NCBI RefSeq assembly: GCF_042646425.1
Contig: NZ_JBHRTR010000025.1
Span: 124,001 to 188,000 of the forward strand
Direction: 5' to 3'
DNA length: 64,000 nt
Origin: Marinibaculum pumilum
GTDB taxonomy: Bacteria; Pseudomonadota; Alphaproteobacteria; Ferrovibrionales; Ferrovibrionaceae
A program made the position numbers and the translations under genes. Below are positions 1-8,830 of this stretch, piece after piece (position 1 is the stretch's first letter; the number at the start of each line of letters is the position of its first letter). The notes beneath the pieces were generated by a model. The model saw nothing but the letters and a program-made list of their open reading frames with translations. It had not been told where the DNA came from and did not search any database.

Positions 1-307
1 CATCCGAAAGGCTCCAGTCGAGCTGGATGCGGCCGCCATCGAGCAGGCCTGCCAGGGCGGCACGGCACTCCTCGGACGGCAGGTCCTCGCCGCCGGCCAG
101 GCCGGCGCCGAACACCAGGCGATAGAACCGAAGCTTGCGGCCGGCCTGATCGGAGGCCATCGCGACAAGATCCATCGCCTGCGCCTGGAGATCCGGGTCG
201 TCATCCTCGGCCATCAGTTCGATGCCGTTCTGCAGCGCACCGATCGGCCCGGCCAGATCGTGACACAGCCTGGAGCACATCAGCCCGGCCAGCTTCAAAC
301 TTGTCAT
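1..307 (-). CDS. chpT: Histidine phosphotransferase ChpT, N-terminal part (cut by window edge)
   Basis: The reverse strand from an ATG at 307 gives about 102 residues that run off the left edge. The start contains the motif LCHDLAGPIGALQNGIEL, with the phospho-accepting histidine at residue 16, and continues with a helical segment expected for the dimerising four-helix bundle. ChpT is known to pass phosphate from the hybrid kinase CckA to the response regulators CtrA and CpdR in the alphaproteobacterial cell-cycle phosphorelay, so the gene also supports the taxonomic assignment. The C-terminal ATPase-like domain lies outside the window. It is divergent from fhs, with about 255 bp of shared upstream DNA. 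Confidence 0.85.
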   Translation of the reverse strand, partial: MTSLKLAGLMCSRLCHDLAGPIGALQNGIELMAEDDDPDLQAQAMDLVAMASDQAGRKLRFYRLVFGAGLAGGEDLPSEECRAALAGLLDGGRIQLDWSLSD

Positions 308-562
308 GCCGCCTCGCTCGCCCTTTTGTGTCGCCGCAGGGTCCTGACGTGCCCCGGCCATTGCCCGGTCATCCGCCGCCCGGGATGCCGGCCTCCCCCT
401 CGCCGCCGGGCGCTTCGGCTGCTAAGCGTTCGACCAGCGAGGCGAAAGTCTACCGTCAGGCGCCGGCAAATTCATCCGGGCGCCGCGGCCGGCGGTGGCG
501 CGACCGGTCGGTCCGCCCGGGGGGCCGGCCGGAAGAACAGGGACAGAAGGAGGGGGCCGTTC

Positions 563-2266
563 ATGGCGCAGCCGCAGCAGGACCAGCACAAGGCACAATT
601 GTCCGACCTTGAGATCGCACAGGCGCACCGGATCCGGCCGATCCAGGAGGTGGCGGAGGCTGCCGGCATTCCCGATTCGGCCCTGCTGCCGTTCGGCCGG
701 GACAAGGCCAAGCTCTCCGCCGGCTATCTCGGCGACCTGCAGCCCCGTCCCGACGGGCGGCTGATCCTGGTCACCGCGATCACCCCGACCCCGGCGGGCG
801 AGGGCAAGACCACCACCACGATCGGGCTCGGCGACGGCCTCAACGCCCTGGGCCACCGCACCGTGATCGCCCTGCGGGAGCCCTCCCTCGGCCCCTGCTT
901 CGGGGTCAAGGGCGGCGCGACCGGGGGCGGCTATGCCCAGGTGGTGCCGATGGAGGAGATCAACCTCCATTTCACCGGCGACCTGCATGCCATCGGCGCC
1001 GCCAACAACCTGCTCGCCGCGATGGTCGACAACCATCTCTACTGGGGCAATGCGCTGGACCTCGACCCGCAGCGGATCACCTGGCGGCGCTGCATGGACA
1101 TCAACGACCGGGCGCTGCGCGGCATCGTCCTGGGCCTTGGCGGGCCGACCGGGGGGACGCCGCGGGAAAGCGGCTTCGACATCACCGTCGCGTCGGAGGT
1201 GATGGCGGTATTCTGCCTGGCCGCCGACAGCGCCGACCTGCAGGCCAGGCTGGGGCGCATGGTGGTGGGCCGGAGCCGCGACAAGCGTTTCGTCACCGCC
1301 GCCGAGCTGCAGGCCGAGGGTGCAATGGCCGCCCTGCTGGCCACCGCGATCCAGCCCAACCTGGTGCAGACCCTGGAGGGCAATCCGGCGCTGGTCCATG
1401 GCGGCCCCTTCGCCAATATCGCGCATGGCTGCAACTCGCTGATCGCCACCCGGGCGGCGTTGAAGATGGCGGACTTCACCGTCACCGAGGCCGGCTTCGG
1501 CGCCGACTTGGGGGCGGAGAAGTTCTTCGACATCAAGTGCCGGATGGGCGGCCTGGCGCCCGACGCCGCGGTGGTGGTGGCGACGATCCGCGCCCTGAAG
1601 ATGCATGGCGGGCTGGCCCGCGACGAGCTGGGCCGGGAGGATGTCGCCGCGCTGGAGCGGGGCTTCGCCAACCTGGCGCGACATGTCGCCAATGTCCGCA
1701 AGTATGGCGTGCCCGTGGTGGTGGCGATCAACCGCTTCTCCGGCGACAGCGAGGCGGAGCGCCGCCGCCTGCGCGAGCTGTGCGAGGGCGAGGGGGTCGA
1801 GGCGATCGAATCCGACCATTGGGCCCGCGGCGGGGCCGGCGCCACCGATCTGGCCCGGCGGGTGGCGGAACTGGCCGGCAGCGGGCAGTCGGCGTTCAAG
1901 CCGCTCTACCCCGACGCGATGCCGCTGGAGGACAAGCTGCGCACCCTGGCGCGGGAGATCTACGGCGCCGCCGACATCGCGCTGGAGCCGGCCGCCGCCC
2001 GCATGCTGGCCGAACTGCAGGAGGCGGGCTTCGGCGGGCTGCCGGTCTGCGTCGCCAAGACCCAGTCCAGCCTTTCCGCCGACCCGGCCCTGAAGGGCGC
2101 GCCCACGGGCCATGTGGTGCCGGTGCGCGAGGTGCGGCTGTCCGCCGGCGCCGGCTTCGTGGTGGCGATCTGCGGCACCATCATGACCATGCCCGGCCTG
2201 CCCCGGCACCCCGCCGCGGAGCGCATCGGCCTCGGCGCCGACGGCCGCATCACCGGGCTGTCCTAG
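563..2266 (+). CDS. fhs: Formate-tetrahydrofolate ligase
   Basis: This 567-residue protein has the normal length for the ATP-dependent ligase that makes 10-formyl-tetrahydrofolate from formate and THF. The P-loop TPTPAGEGKTTTT lies at residues 75-87, and the substrate-site stretch EPSLGPCFGVKGGATGGGYA follows near residue 108. The reading frame stays open upstream to about 260, but the ATG at 563 is preceded by a strong AGAAGGAGGGGG ribosome site and fits family length, so I chose it. The gene stands alone and ends in a short repeat whose first copy includes the stop codon. It feeds one-carbon units to the same folate pool used by folA, thyA and ygfZ elsewhere in the window. Confidence 0.95.
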   Translation: MAQPQQDQHKAQLSDLEIAQAHRIRPIQEVAEAAGIPDSALLPFGRDKAKLSAGYLGDLQPRPDGRLILVTAITPTPAGEGKTTTTIGLGDGLNALGHRTVIALREPSLGPCFGVKGGATGGGYAQVVPMEEINLHFTGDLHAIGAANNLLAAMVDNHLYWGNALDLDPQRITWRRCMDINDRALRGIVLGLGGPTGGTPRESGFDITVASEVMAVFCLAADSADLQARLGRMVVGRSRDKRFVTAAELQAEGAMAALLATAIQPNLVQTLEGNPALVHGGPFANIAHGCNSLIATRAALKMADFTVTEAGFGADLGAEKFFDIKCRMGGLAPDAAVVVATIRALKMHGGLARDELGREDVAALERGFANLARHVANVRKYGVPVVVAINRFSGDSEAERRRLRELCEGEGVEAIESDHWARGGAGATDLARRVAELAGSGQSAFKPLYPDAMPLEDKLRTLAREIYGAADIALEPAAARMLAELQEAGFGGLPVCVAKTQSSLSADPALKGAPTGHVVPVREVRLSAGAGFVVAICGTIMTMPGLPRHPAAERIGLGADGRITGLS

Positions 2267-2351
2267 GGCGGGTCAGCCGGCCGCGGTGCCGGCGATTATG
2301 TATAGTGTCCCCGCAACTGCCGCAACGGGCTGTCCTAGGGCGGGTCAGCCG
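2254..2351 (+). repeat. 26-bp direct repeat spanning the fhs stop codon
   Basis: An identical 26-mer beginning CGGGCTGTCCTAGGGCGGG occurs at 2254-2279 and 2326-2351, 72 bp apart. The first copy contains the last codons and TAG of fhs. Weaker matches continue after both copies (AGTGTCCC...AACTG), so a unit of about 72 bp was probably duplicated and has since diverged. Confidence 0.8.
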
Positions 2352-2378
2352 AGGGCGAAGACGAGTGTCCCAGTAACT

Positions 2379-2475
2379 GTCATCCCAGGCCTTGAGCCTG
2401 GGATCCATTCCGCCAGCCTTCCGGACGCCCGCACGTTTGCGGAATGGGTTCCCGGGTCAAGCCCGGGAACGACGC
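2379..2475. repeat. Intergenic inverted-repeat element, nested hairpins
   Basis: Two short palindromes (CCCAGGCCTTGAGCCTGGG and CCCGGGTCAAGCCCGGG) flank an inner inverted pair CCATTCCGC / GCGGAATGG, so the whole segment can fold into one long imperfect stem. A relative lies at 53375-53476. Elements with GTCATCCC..CTTGA..GGG ends are common between alphaproteobacterial genes. This one sits between fhs and the 3' end of cofGH. Confidence 0.7.
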
Positions 2476-2499
2476 GATGCTGCCCGAACCAGGACTGCC

Positions 2500-4974
2500 T
2501 CAGTCCCCGCCCCCCAGGCCGCCGGCGCCCCCCGCCCCGCGGGCTTGGGCGCCGCCGGTGCGGGCGTGCCGGCCGGCCGGGGCGTTGACCACCGCCGTCA
2601 GGGGCGGCGCCTGCAGCGCCCGCTCGCACTGCCGGTCCGGCACATCGCCATAGAGGGTGCTGCGCTGGCGCGGCATGCGGCCAAGTCCGCGGGCGATCTC
2701 GATCATCCGCTGCGGCGGCAGCTCCTGGCCGTGGTCGGCGCCGGCCGCCCGGCTGATCGATTCGTCCATCAGGGTGCCGCCCAGGTCGTTGGCGCCGCTG
2801 CGCATGGCCGCGGCCAGCCCCGCCTCGCCCAGCTTCACCCATGACGCCTGGATGTTGGGCAGGACCGGGTTGAGCGCCAGCCGGGCCACGGCATGCATGG
2901 CGATCGCCTCCCGCAGGCTGGGGCCCTGCCGGGCGCCGTCGCCGGACAGGTAGATCGGCGCCTCCATATGCACGAAGGGCAGTGGCACCAGCTCCGTCAG
3001 GCCGCCGGTGCGCTCCTGCAGGCGGCGCAGCCGCAACAGGTGCCGCGCCCAGTGCACGTAGCGCTCGATATGGCCGAACATGATCGTGGCGGTGGTGCGC
3101 AGGCCCACCAGGTGCGCCGTCTCCACCACCTCCAGCCAGGCATCGGTGCGGATCTTGTCCGGGCAGAGCCGCGCGCGGACCTCGTCGTCGAGGATCTCCG
3201 CCGCCGTGCCGGGCAGGGAGCCGAGCCCCGCCTCCTTCAGGGCGGACAGGAATTCCGCCACCGACAGCCCCAGGGTACGCGCGCCCTGCGTGACCTCCAG
3301 CGGCGAGAAGGCATGCACATGCATCTCCGGCACCGCCGCCTTCACCGCACGCACGATCTCCAGGTAGGTCTCCCCCGTATAGTCGGGATGGATGCCCCCC
3401 TGCATGCAGACCTCGGTGCCGCCGCGCTGCCAGGCCTCCACCGTGCGGCGCTGGATCTCCTCCAGGGTCAGGTCGTAGGGCCGGCCGCGCAAATTCTCCG
3501 CCAGCCTGCCCTTGGAAAAGGCGCAGAAGCGGCAGCGATAGCCGCAGACATTGGTGTAGTTGATGTTGCGGGTGACGACATAGCCGACCGTGCCGCCGAC
3601 CCGCTCCGCCCGCAGGGCGTCCGCCGCGTCGCGGACCGCCGCGGCCGCCGGGCCGCGGGCACGGAACAGGGTGACGATCTCCGCCTCTTCCAGCGCCCGG
3701 CCGGCCATCGCCCTGTCGATGGCGGCCGACAGGGCGGTGTCGCGCGGCAGGGCCGGCATGCCCGTCTCCAGCGGCACGATCTCCCGCCCATGGCCGACCC
3801 GCCAGCCGGTCTCATGCGCGAAGCCCTCGGTATCGGCGCGCGCGATCGCGGCGCTGCGGACCGCCGGATCGAGCCAGGCCTCCGCCCGCTGCAGATAGGC
3901 CGGATAGACCGTCAGCCGCGGCACCAACGTCTTACCCGAAGCCGCGGTCTCCGCCGCCAGGCGGGACAAGGCCGGCCAGGGCGCCTCCGGGTTCACATGG
4001 TCCGGGGTGACGGGGGAGACGCCGCCCCAGTCGTTGATGCCGGCGCCGATCAGCGCCGCCAGCCCCTCCGCCCGCAGGTTGGGCGGCGCCTGGATCGACA
4101 TTGCCGGCCCGAAGACGAAGCGGGCCAGCGCGATGGTCCAGAGCTGTTCCTCGAGATCCGGCTCGGCCGCGCCGGCCATCCTTGTGCCCGGCTTGGCGCG
4201 GAAGTTCTGGACGATCACCTCCTGGATATGGCCGTGCGCGTCATGCAGGTCCCGCAGCGCCAGCAGGGAGGCCAGGCGCTCGGCCCGGCTCTCGCCGATG
4301 CCGATCAGGATGCCGCTGGTGAACGGCACGCGCGCCCGCCCGGCGGCCGCGATGGTGGCCAGGCGGGCGGCCGGCTGCTTGTCAGGCGAGCCCCAATGCG
4401 GCCCGCCGCGGGCGGACAGCCGGTCGGACCCCGTCTCCAGCATCAGGCCCTGCGAGGCGGAGACGCCGCGCAGCCGTGCGATATCGGCCTCCGTCATCAC
4501 CCCGGCATTGATATGCGGCAGCAGCCCGGTCTCCTGCAGGACCGCCGCCGCCATCTCGTGCAGATAATCGAGGGTACTGGCATGGCCGAGCGCGTCGAGC
4601 GCCTCCCGGGCCGCGCGATAGCGCACCTCCGGCTTGTCGCCCAGGGTGAACAGCACCTCGTCGCAGCCGGCACGGGCGCCGGCGCGGGCGATCTCCAGCA
4701 CAGCCTCGCGGTCCAGGTAGACCGCCTCGCCCGCCTTCGGCGGATGCGCGAAGGTGCAATAGGCGCAGACGTCGCGGCAGAGCTGGGTCAGCGGCACGAA
4801 GACCTTGCGCGACACCGAGATGTTGGCGCCATGGCCGGCGTCGCGGATCGCCGCCGCCCCCACCAGCAGCGCCGGCAGCGGCGCGCGGCCGGCCAGGGCC
4901 TCCAGCTCGTCCGGCTGCAGCCGGCCGCCGGAGGTCAGGCGGCTGATCCAGGCTTCGATCGGCAGGTCGCTCAT
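2500..4974 (-). CDS. cofGH: Bifunctional FO synthase (CofG-CofH fusion)
   Basis: The 824-residue protein carries two radical-SAM domains. The N-terminal half (CofG-like) has the cluster motif CRDVCAYC (Cys 66, 70, 73), and the C-terminal half (CofH-like) has CGYRCRFC (Cys 477, 481, 484). In the family these halves join 5-amino-6-ribitylamino-uracil and tyrosine to form FO, the deazaflavin chromophore of coenzyme F420. The order and fusion match FbiC of actinobacteria. The frame is open up to 5037, but ATG 4974 overlaps the cofC stop as ATGA, which decides the start. The last 20-odd residues are low-complexity Gly/Ala and probably not part of the fold. Base composition matches its neighbours, so nothing points to recent transfer. 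Confidence 0.95.
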   Translation of the reverse strand: MSDLPIEAWISRLTSGGRLQPDELEALAGRAPLPALLVGAAAIRDAGHGANISVSRKVFVPLTQLCRDVCAYCTFAHPPKAGEAVYLDREAVLEIARAGARAGCDEVLFTLGDKPEVRYRAAREALDALGHASTLDYLHEMAAAVLQETGLLPHINAGVMTEADIARLRGVSASQGLMLETGSDRLSARGGPHWGSPDKQPAARLATIAAAGRARVPFTSGILIGIGESRAERLASLLALRDLHDAHGHIQEVIVQNFRAKPGTRMAGAAEPDLEEQLWTIALARFVFGPAMSIQAPPNLRAEGLAALIGAGINDWGGVSPVTPDHVNPEAPWPALSRLAAETAASGKTLVPRLTVYPAYLQRAEAWLDPAVRSAAIARADTEGFAHETGWRVGHGREIVPLETGMPALPRDTALSAAIDRAMAGRALEEAEIVTLFRARGPAAAAVRDAADALRAERVGGTVGYVVTRNINYTNVCGYRCRFCAFSKGRLAENLRGRPYDLTLEEIQRRTVEAWQRGGTEVCMQGGIHPDYTGETYLEIVRAVKAAVPEMHVHAFSPLEVTQGARTLGLSVAEFLSALKEAGLGSLPGTAAEILDDEVRARLCPDKIRTDAWLEVVETAHLVGLRTTATIMFGHIERYVHWARHLLRLRRLQERTGGLTELVPLPFVHMEAPIYLSGDGARQGPSLREAIAMHAVARLALNPVLPNIQASWVKLGEAGLAAAMRSGANDLGGTLMDESISRAAGADHGQELPPQRMIEIARGLGRMPRQRSTLYGDVPDRQCERALQAPPLTAVVNAPAGRHARTGGAQARGAGGAGGLGGGD

Positions 4975-5675
4975 CGGGACTGACTCATCACTTCGGCTAT
5001 GGGAGGCGGTGGCGGCACGGCATCCTGCATCCGCCATGCGTTAAGCCCCAGGAATGACAGGTCGAGGGCCGCGAGATCGCGGGGCAGGTCGACATCCCGC
5101 GCAAGGCTTGCAAGCGGGTGGCGGCATGTACCCGGCTGCGCCAGATGGTGCCGGCAGCTGCCGGCGCCGAAGGCGAAGCGGGGCGGCCGGTCCGCCGGAA
5201 AGACCAGGCCGTTGGTGCCGCTGCCGGCGGCGTCGGGCACCACGAGGGTCGCATGGCTGCGTCGCACCTCCGCCAGGGCGGCAGAGATGTCGGCAGCATC
5301 CAGTTCCGGCAGGTCCGCCGGGACGACCGCGACGAAACCGGCACCGGCAGCACGAAGGGCATGGGCGCCGTCCGACAATGCGGGATTGAGACCCTCACGC
5401 CGCTCCGGCAGCTGCCGGGCGCCGAACCGCGCAGCGATCGCCGCCACCGCCGGGTCGGCAGTGACGACGGCGATGCCGTCCAGGCCGGAAGCCCGCCGCA
5501 GCACCGACAGGACCTGCGCCAGCATCGCCCGCTGCAGCGCCTGTCTGCCCGCCGGCGACAGGCGCGGCGCCAGGCGGCTCTTCGCACGGTCCAGGCGCTT
5601 CACCGGCACCAGGGCCCAGGCGGCCCCGGCACGCGGCGCCGGGCAAAGCGGGATGTCTGGAAAGGCACCGGCCAT
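4971..5675 (-). CDS. cofC: F420 precursor guanylyltransferase (CofC/FbiD family)
   Basis: This 234-residue nucleotidyltransferase opens with VPVKRLDRAKSRLAP (about residues 23-37), the substrate and GTP-binding signature of CofC/FbiD. The acidic PADLPELDAAD follows near residue 120. The family activates 2-phospho-L-lactate, phosphoenolpyruvate or 3-phosphoglycerate with GTP before transfer to FO by CofD; which one is used cannot be read from the sequence. It starts 7 bp after npdG and overlaps cofGH by 4 bp, so the three genes form one transcription unit. The next pathway genes (cofD, cofE) are not in the window. Confidence 0.9.
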   Translation of the reverse strand: MAGAFPDIPLCPAPRAGAAWALVPVKRLDRAKSRLAPRLSPAGRQALQRAMLAQVLSVLRRASGLDGIAVVTADPAVAAIAARFGARQLPERREGLNPALSDGAHALRAAGAGFVAVVPADLPELDAADISAALAEVRRSHATLVVPDAAGSGTNGLVFPADRPPRFAFGAGSCRHHLAQPGTCRHPLASLARDVDLPRDLAALDLSFLGLNAWRMQDAVPPPPPIAEVMSQSR

Positions 5676-5682
5676 CGGGCGC

Positions 5683-6378
5683 TTAGTCCTCCGAGGTCCC
5701 GCCGATCCCGGTGATGCGGAGACCCGCCCCCTCCGCCACCTTGTAGCGCTTGTTGACGGCGATCAGCACGGAGGTCATCGCCTCCGCCGCCGCGGCATTG
5801 TCCAGCACGCCGCCATGCAGGCCGCGCAGGCCCATCCGGTCGGCCAGCTCGATCACCGCCGCGCGCGCCTCCGGCTCATCGCCGAAGACCAGCACGTCGC
5901 AGCCGACCGGTCCTTCGCCGCGCAGCTTCTGGGCGGAAACATTGTGGAAGGCAGTGACAAGCCGCGCCTCGGGCCCCAGCGCCTTCGCCGCGCAGGCCGC
6001 GGCGGAGCCTTCCGGCGGCAGCTGCACCCTGGCGACCTTGGGCGGCACCAGCGGCACAGTCGTATCCACCACGATCTTGCCCGCGACATGCGGCGCGATC
6101 GCCGCCAGGGTCTCCGCCTGGCTCGCGAACGGCACGGCGACGAGCACCATGTCGCCGGCCTTGGCGGCTGCCACATTCTCCACACCTTGCACCGCAGCGC
6201 CCGGCACCGCCGCGGCCACGGATGCAGCAGCCTCCGCCGCCTTTTCCGCCGTGCGCGAGCCGATGATCACCGGGATGCCCGCACGCGCCGCCCGCAGGGC
6301 CAGGCCGCCGCCCAGGGCGCCGCTGCCGCCCACGATCGCCAGAACCGTCTGCGCACCGGCCGGCCCGTCAGTCGTCAC
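5683..6378 (-). CDS. npdG: F420:NADPH oxidoreductase (Fno/NpdG)
   Basis: The 231-residue protein has an N-terminal Rossmann fold with IVGGSGALGGGLALRAARAG (about residues 15-34), followed by GSRTAEKA, whose Arg can bind the NADP phosphate. The later HNVSAQKL and CDVLVFGDEPEA segments are typical of F420-dependent NADP reductases. The enzyme moves hydride between NADPH and F420. In a bacterium with LLM enzymes nearby, production of F420H2 is the likely direction. It is the first gene of the minus-strand F420 operon and lies just beyond the terminator of the binding-protein gene. Family identity is clear; the physiological direction is inferred. Confidence 0.9.
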   Translation of the reverse strand: MTTDGPAGAQTVLAIVGGSGALGGGLALRAARAGIPVIIGSRTAEKAAEAAASVAAAVPGAAVQGVENVAAAKAGDMVLVAVPFASQAETLAAIAPHVAGKIVVDTTVPLVPPKVARVQLPPEGSAAACAAKALGPEARLVTAFHNVSAQKLRGEGPVGCDVLVFGDEPEARAAVIELADRMGLRGLHGGVLDNAAAAEAMTSVLIAVNKRYKVAEGAGLRITGIGGTSED

Positions 6379-6458
6379 GGCCGGTCCGCCTTTCCCACCA
6401 CAGCACTCACGATACGCATCTTCCCTTTCATTGCCCCACCTGCCGCCCGCCGCGCGGG

Positions 6459-6494
6459 AAAGGCCCGGCCATGCGTCCTGCCGGCCGGGCCTTT
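6459..6494 (-). terminator. Hairpin terminator of the binding-protein gene
   Basis: AAAGGCCCGGCC (6459-6470) pairs perfectly with GGCCGGGCCTTT (6483-6494) across a 12-nt loop, 20 bp after the stop of the substrate-binding protein. The trailing T-run is short. The hairpin separates that gene from npdG. Confidence 0.75.
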
Positions 6495-6514
6495 CTGCAG
6501 CGGATCGCAGTCCG

Positions 6515-7654
6515 CTACTTTGCGCTCACCATATCCAGGATCGACACCTTCTTGTCCTTCACGCCCAGGATGATCACCACTTCGCCGGCCTGGTTGTGGT
6601 CGTCGAAGGAGACAACCGGTCCCATCACCGTCCGGAACTGGATCTTCTCAAGGGCGTCGCGGATCTTCGCCGGGTCGTCGCTGCCGGCCTCCTTGATGGC
6701 CTGGGCGACCATGCGCATCGTGTCATAGCCGGCCCAGGTCTGCAGCACCGGCAGCACGCCGTGCTCGGCCTTGATCTTCTCCCCGAACGCCTTGTTCTGC
6801 GGGTCGTCGATCTCGTTGGAATAGGTCCAGGCGCTCACCGAGCCGTCCATGCCGCCGGCCTCGATGATCTCCATGTTCTTGCCGCCGAGCTCGGCGCGGC
6901 CGGTATAGGGAATCTGCAGGCCCAGCTGCATCGCGCTGCGCAGCAGGCTGAGCTGGTCGGCCGCCAGCAGGAAGGTGGCGATAGCATCCGGCTTGGCGCG
7001 GGAAACGCGGGTCAGCACCGGCGTATAGTCCGGCGTGTTCTGGGCGACGAAATCGGTGGACAGGATCTCGATCCCCGCCTGTTCGGCGAGCGGGGTGAAG
7101 GCGGCGACTCCACCGCGGCCGAAATCGGTATCCTCGGCGATGATCGCGACCTTCGAGAACAGCTTCTTCTCGCCCATGTAGTTCACGAGCGTGCTCATCA
7201 TCGCGGAATCCGACGGGTTCAGCCGGAAGGTCCACTTGTTGCCGCCGGTGCCGCTCAGCTCCGTGATCTTCGGGCTGGAGGAAACGCCGGTGAGGATCGG
7301 AATGCCGGCCTGCTCGATGATCGGCATCGAGGCCAGGGTGGAGGAGGAGCAGTGCGCACCGAGGATCGCGACCACCTTTTCCGCCACCAGCTTGTTGGCG
7401 GCGTTGGCCGCCTCCGACGGGTTGCAGCGATTGTCCTCGGCCACGATCTCGATCGGCCGGCCGAGCACGCCGCCGGCCTCGTTGATCTCCTTGACCGCCA
7501 GGTCGATGCCCCATCGCTCCCACTCCGCCGGCGCGGCCGCCGGCCCGGAATAGGGGGCGCTGACGCCCACCTTGATCGGATCGGCCGCCTGGGCAGCCGC
7601 AAGCGGAACGCCCAACGCGCAAGCAATAGTCAGGATAGGCGCTAGTATTTTCAT
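6515..7654 (-). CDS. Branched-chain amino acid-type ABC transporter, periplasmic binding protein
   Basis: The 379-residue protein starts with a clear signal peptide (residues 1-23, cleavage after AAAQA) and continues as a type I periplasmic binding fold (KVGVSAPYSGPAAAPAEWERW...). Two cysteines, in EDNRCNPSEA and LGAHCSSS, could form the disulfide seen in LivJ-type proteins. It is transcribed away from livHMGF across about 294 bp and should deliver the solute to that permease. Because the permease operon continues into hydantoinase and LLM genes, the ligand is more likely an amide or heterocycle than leucine. That is inference from context. Confidence 0.88.
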   Translation of the reverse strand: MKILAPILTIACALGVPLAAAQAADPIKVGVSAPYSGPAAAPAEWERWGIDLAVKEINEAGGVLGRPIEIVAEDNRCNPSEAANAANKLVAEKVVAILGAHCSSSTLASMPIIEQAGIPILTGVSSSPKITELSGTGGNKWTFRLNPSDSAMMSTLVNYMGEKKLFSKVAIIAEDTDFGRGGVAAFTPLAEQAGIEILSTDFVAQNTPDYTPVLTRVSRAKPDAIATFLLAADQLSLLRSAMQLGLQIPYTGRAELGGKNMEIIEAGGMDGSVSAWTYSNEIDDPQNKAFGEKIKAEHGVLPVLQTWAGYDTMRMVAQAIKEAGSDDPAKIRDALEKIQFRTVMGPVVSFDDHNQAGEVVIILGVKDKKVSILDMVSAK

Positions 7655-7948
7655 CTGTTCCTCCTATCGGAACACTGGGTGAGTCCGGTTCGCACGAGTT
7701 ATACTGACAAAATAATCGGCGATACACCATTTTTATGTTGGCATGTGCTTCGCCGTGAGCCAAAAATATGTGGTCAGACCTCGCCATCACGACGTCGCGA
7801 CTTGCGTATGGATTGCGGGCAGTCGCCCTGTGCCTGTCCGACATTCCGCCCAATCGGCCCGAAGAACAGGCGCGGCCGAACGGCCGAACAGCGCGCGTCC
7901 CGTGATTGCGGTCTGTCGGGTCACCATTCCGGATCGACGCATCACCAC
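7655..7948. promoter_or_regulatory. Divergent promoter region between binding protein and livH operon
   Basis: This 294-bp gap separates two divergent transcripts. Around 7697-7742 it is much more AT-rich than the surroundings (TATACTGACAAAATAATC, CCATTTTTATGTTGG), as expected for promoters on both strands. I could not assign -35/-10 pairs or an IclR operator with confidence. The weak open frames inside show no recognisable protein. Confidence 0.5.
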
Positions 7949-8830
7949 ATGGACTGGATCTATTTCCTTCAGCTGACGGCGAACGGCCTGACCCTCGGCC
8001 TGATCTATGCCCTGATCGCCGCGGGCCTGGCGCTGATGTTCGGCGTGCTGGAGATCGTCAACTTCGCCCATGGGGAGTTCCTCATGGTGGGCGCCTATGC
8101 GATGGCCTTCGCCCTGCCCGGCTTCGGCCTCAGCTATATCCCCGGCGTCATCGTCGCCACGATCGCCGCCGTCGCGGTGGGCCTCGTCGCCTACGAGGTC
8201 TTCCTGTCGCGGCTTGAGCGCGGCGAGTTCGAGCGCAGCATCCTGATCACGATGGGCCTGTCGATCGTGATCCTGTACGGCATGCAATATGCCTTCACCG
8301 CGACGCCGATGATGGTGCAGACCCAGTTCGGCTTCGCCGGCATCCAGATCGGCGATATCCGCCTGGCCTGGACCCGGGTCGCCGCGGCGATCCTGGCGGT
8401 GGCGGCCTTCCTGGTGCTGTTCCTGGTGTTGAACCGCACGCAGCTCGGCCGCGCGATGCGGGCCGTCGCCCAGAACCGGGAGGCGGCGCTGATGGTCGGC
8501 CTGAAGCCGGTGCGGGTCGCCCGCAACGCGGTGGTGCTGGCCACCGCGCTCTGCGGCATCGCCGGCGCCGCCATCGCCCCGGTCCAGCTGGTGCATCCGC
8601 ATATGGGCCAGTTCCTGGTGATCAAGGCGCTGGCGATCATCATCATCGGCGGCATGGGCAGCATCGGCGGCGCGATCGCCGCAGCGATCGGCCTGGGCAT
8701 CCTGGAGAGCTGGATCGGCGGCTTCTTCCCGGCGATCTGGCAGGAAGCCGCCGGCTTCATCGTCATGATCGCGGTGCTGGTCCTGCGCCCCAACGGGCTT
8801 TTCAGCCGCGGCGGGGTGCGGGTGGGATGA
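7949..8830 (+). CDS. livH: ABC transporter permease, LivH type
   Basis: This 293-residue membrane protein begins MDWIYFLQLTANGLTLGLIYALIAAGLALMFG in the usual LivH way and has about eight hydrophobic segments, including the conserved NFAHGEFLMVGAY loop. It forms half of the inner-membrane channel with LivM. The frame is open further upstream, but the ATG at 7949 matches the family start. It is the first gene of a nine-gene operon and overlaps livM by 4 bp. Confidence 0.9.
   Translation: MDWIYFLQLTANGLTLGLIYALIAAGLALMFGVLEIVNFAHGEFLMVGAYAMAFALPGFGLSYIPGVIVATIAAVAVGLVAYEVFLSRLERGEFERSILITMGLSIVILYGMQYAFTATPMMVQTQFGFAGIQIGDIRLAWTRVAAAILAVAAFLVLFLVLNRTQLGRAMRAVAQNREAALMVGLKPVRVARNAVVLATALCGIAGAAIAPVQLVHPHMGQFLVIKALAIIIIGGMGSIGGAIAAAIGLGILESWIGGFFPAIWQEAAGFIVMIAVLVLRPNGLFSRGGVRVG

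Noticed and set aside
2286..2588. Small plus-strand frame after fhs
   Set aside because: It runs through the two repeats and has repeat-derived sequence only.
2893..4983. 696-residue antisense frame over cofGH
   Set aside because: Low-complexity shadow of the radical-SAM gene.
4975..5037. N-terminal extension of cofGH
   Set aside because: The extra 21 residues overlap cofC and lack similarity; ATGA coupling marks 4974 as start.
7743..7976. 77-residue frame in the divergent region
   Set aside because: No similarity or ribosome site; covers the AT-rich promoter area.
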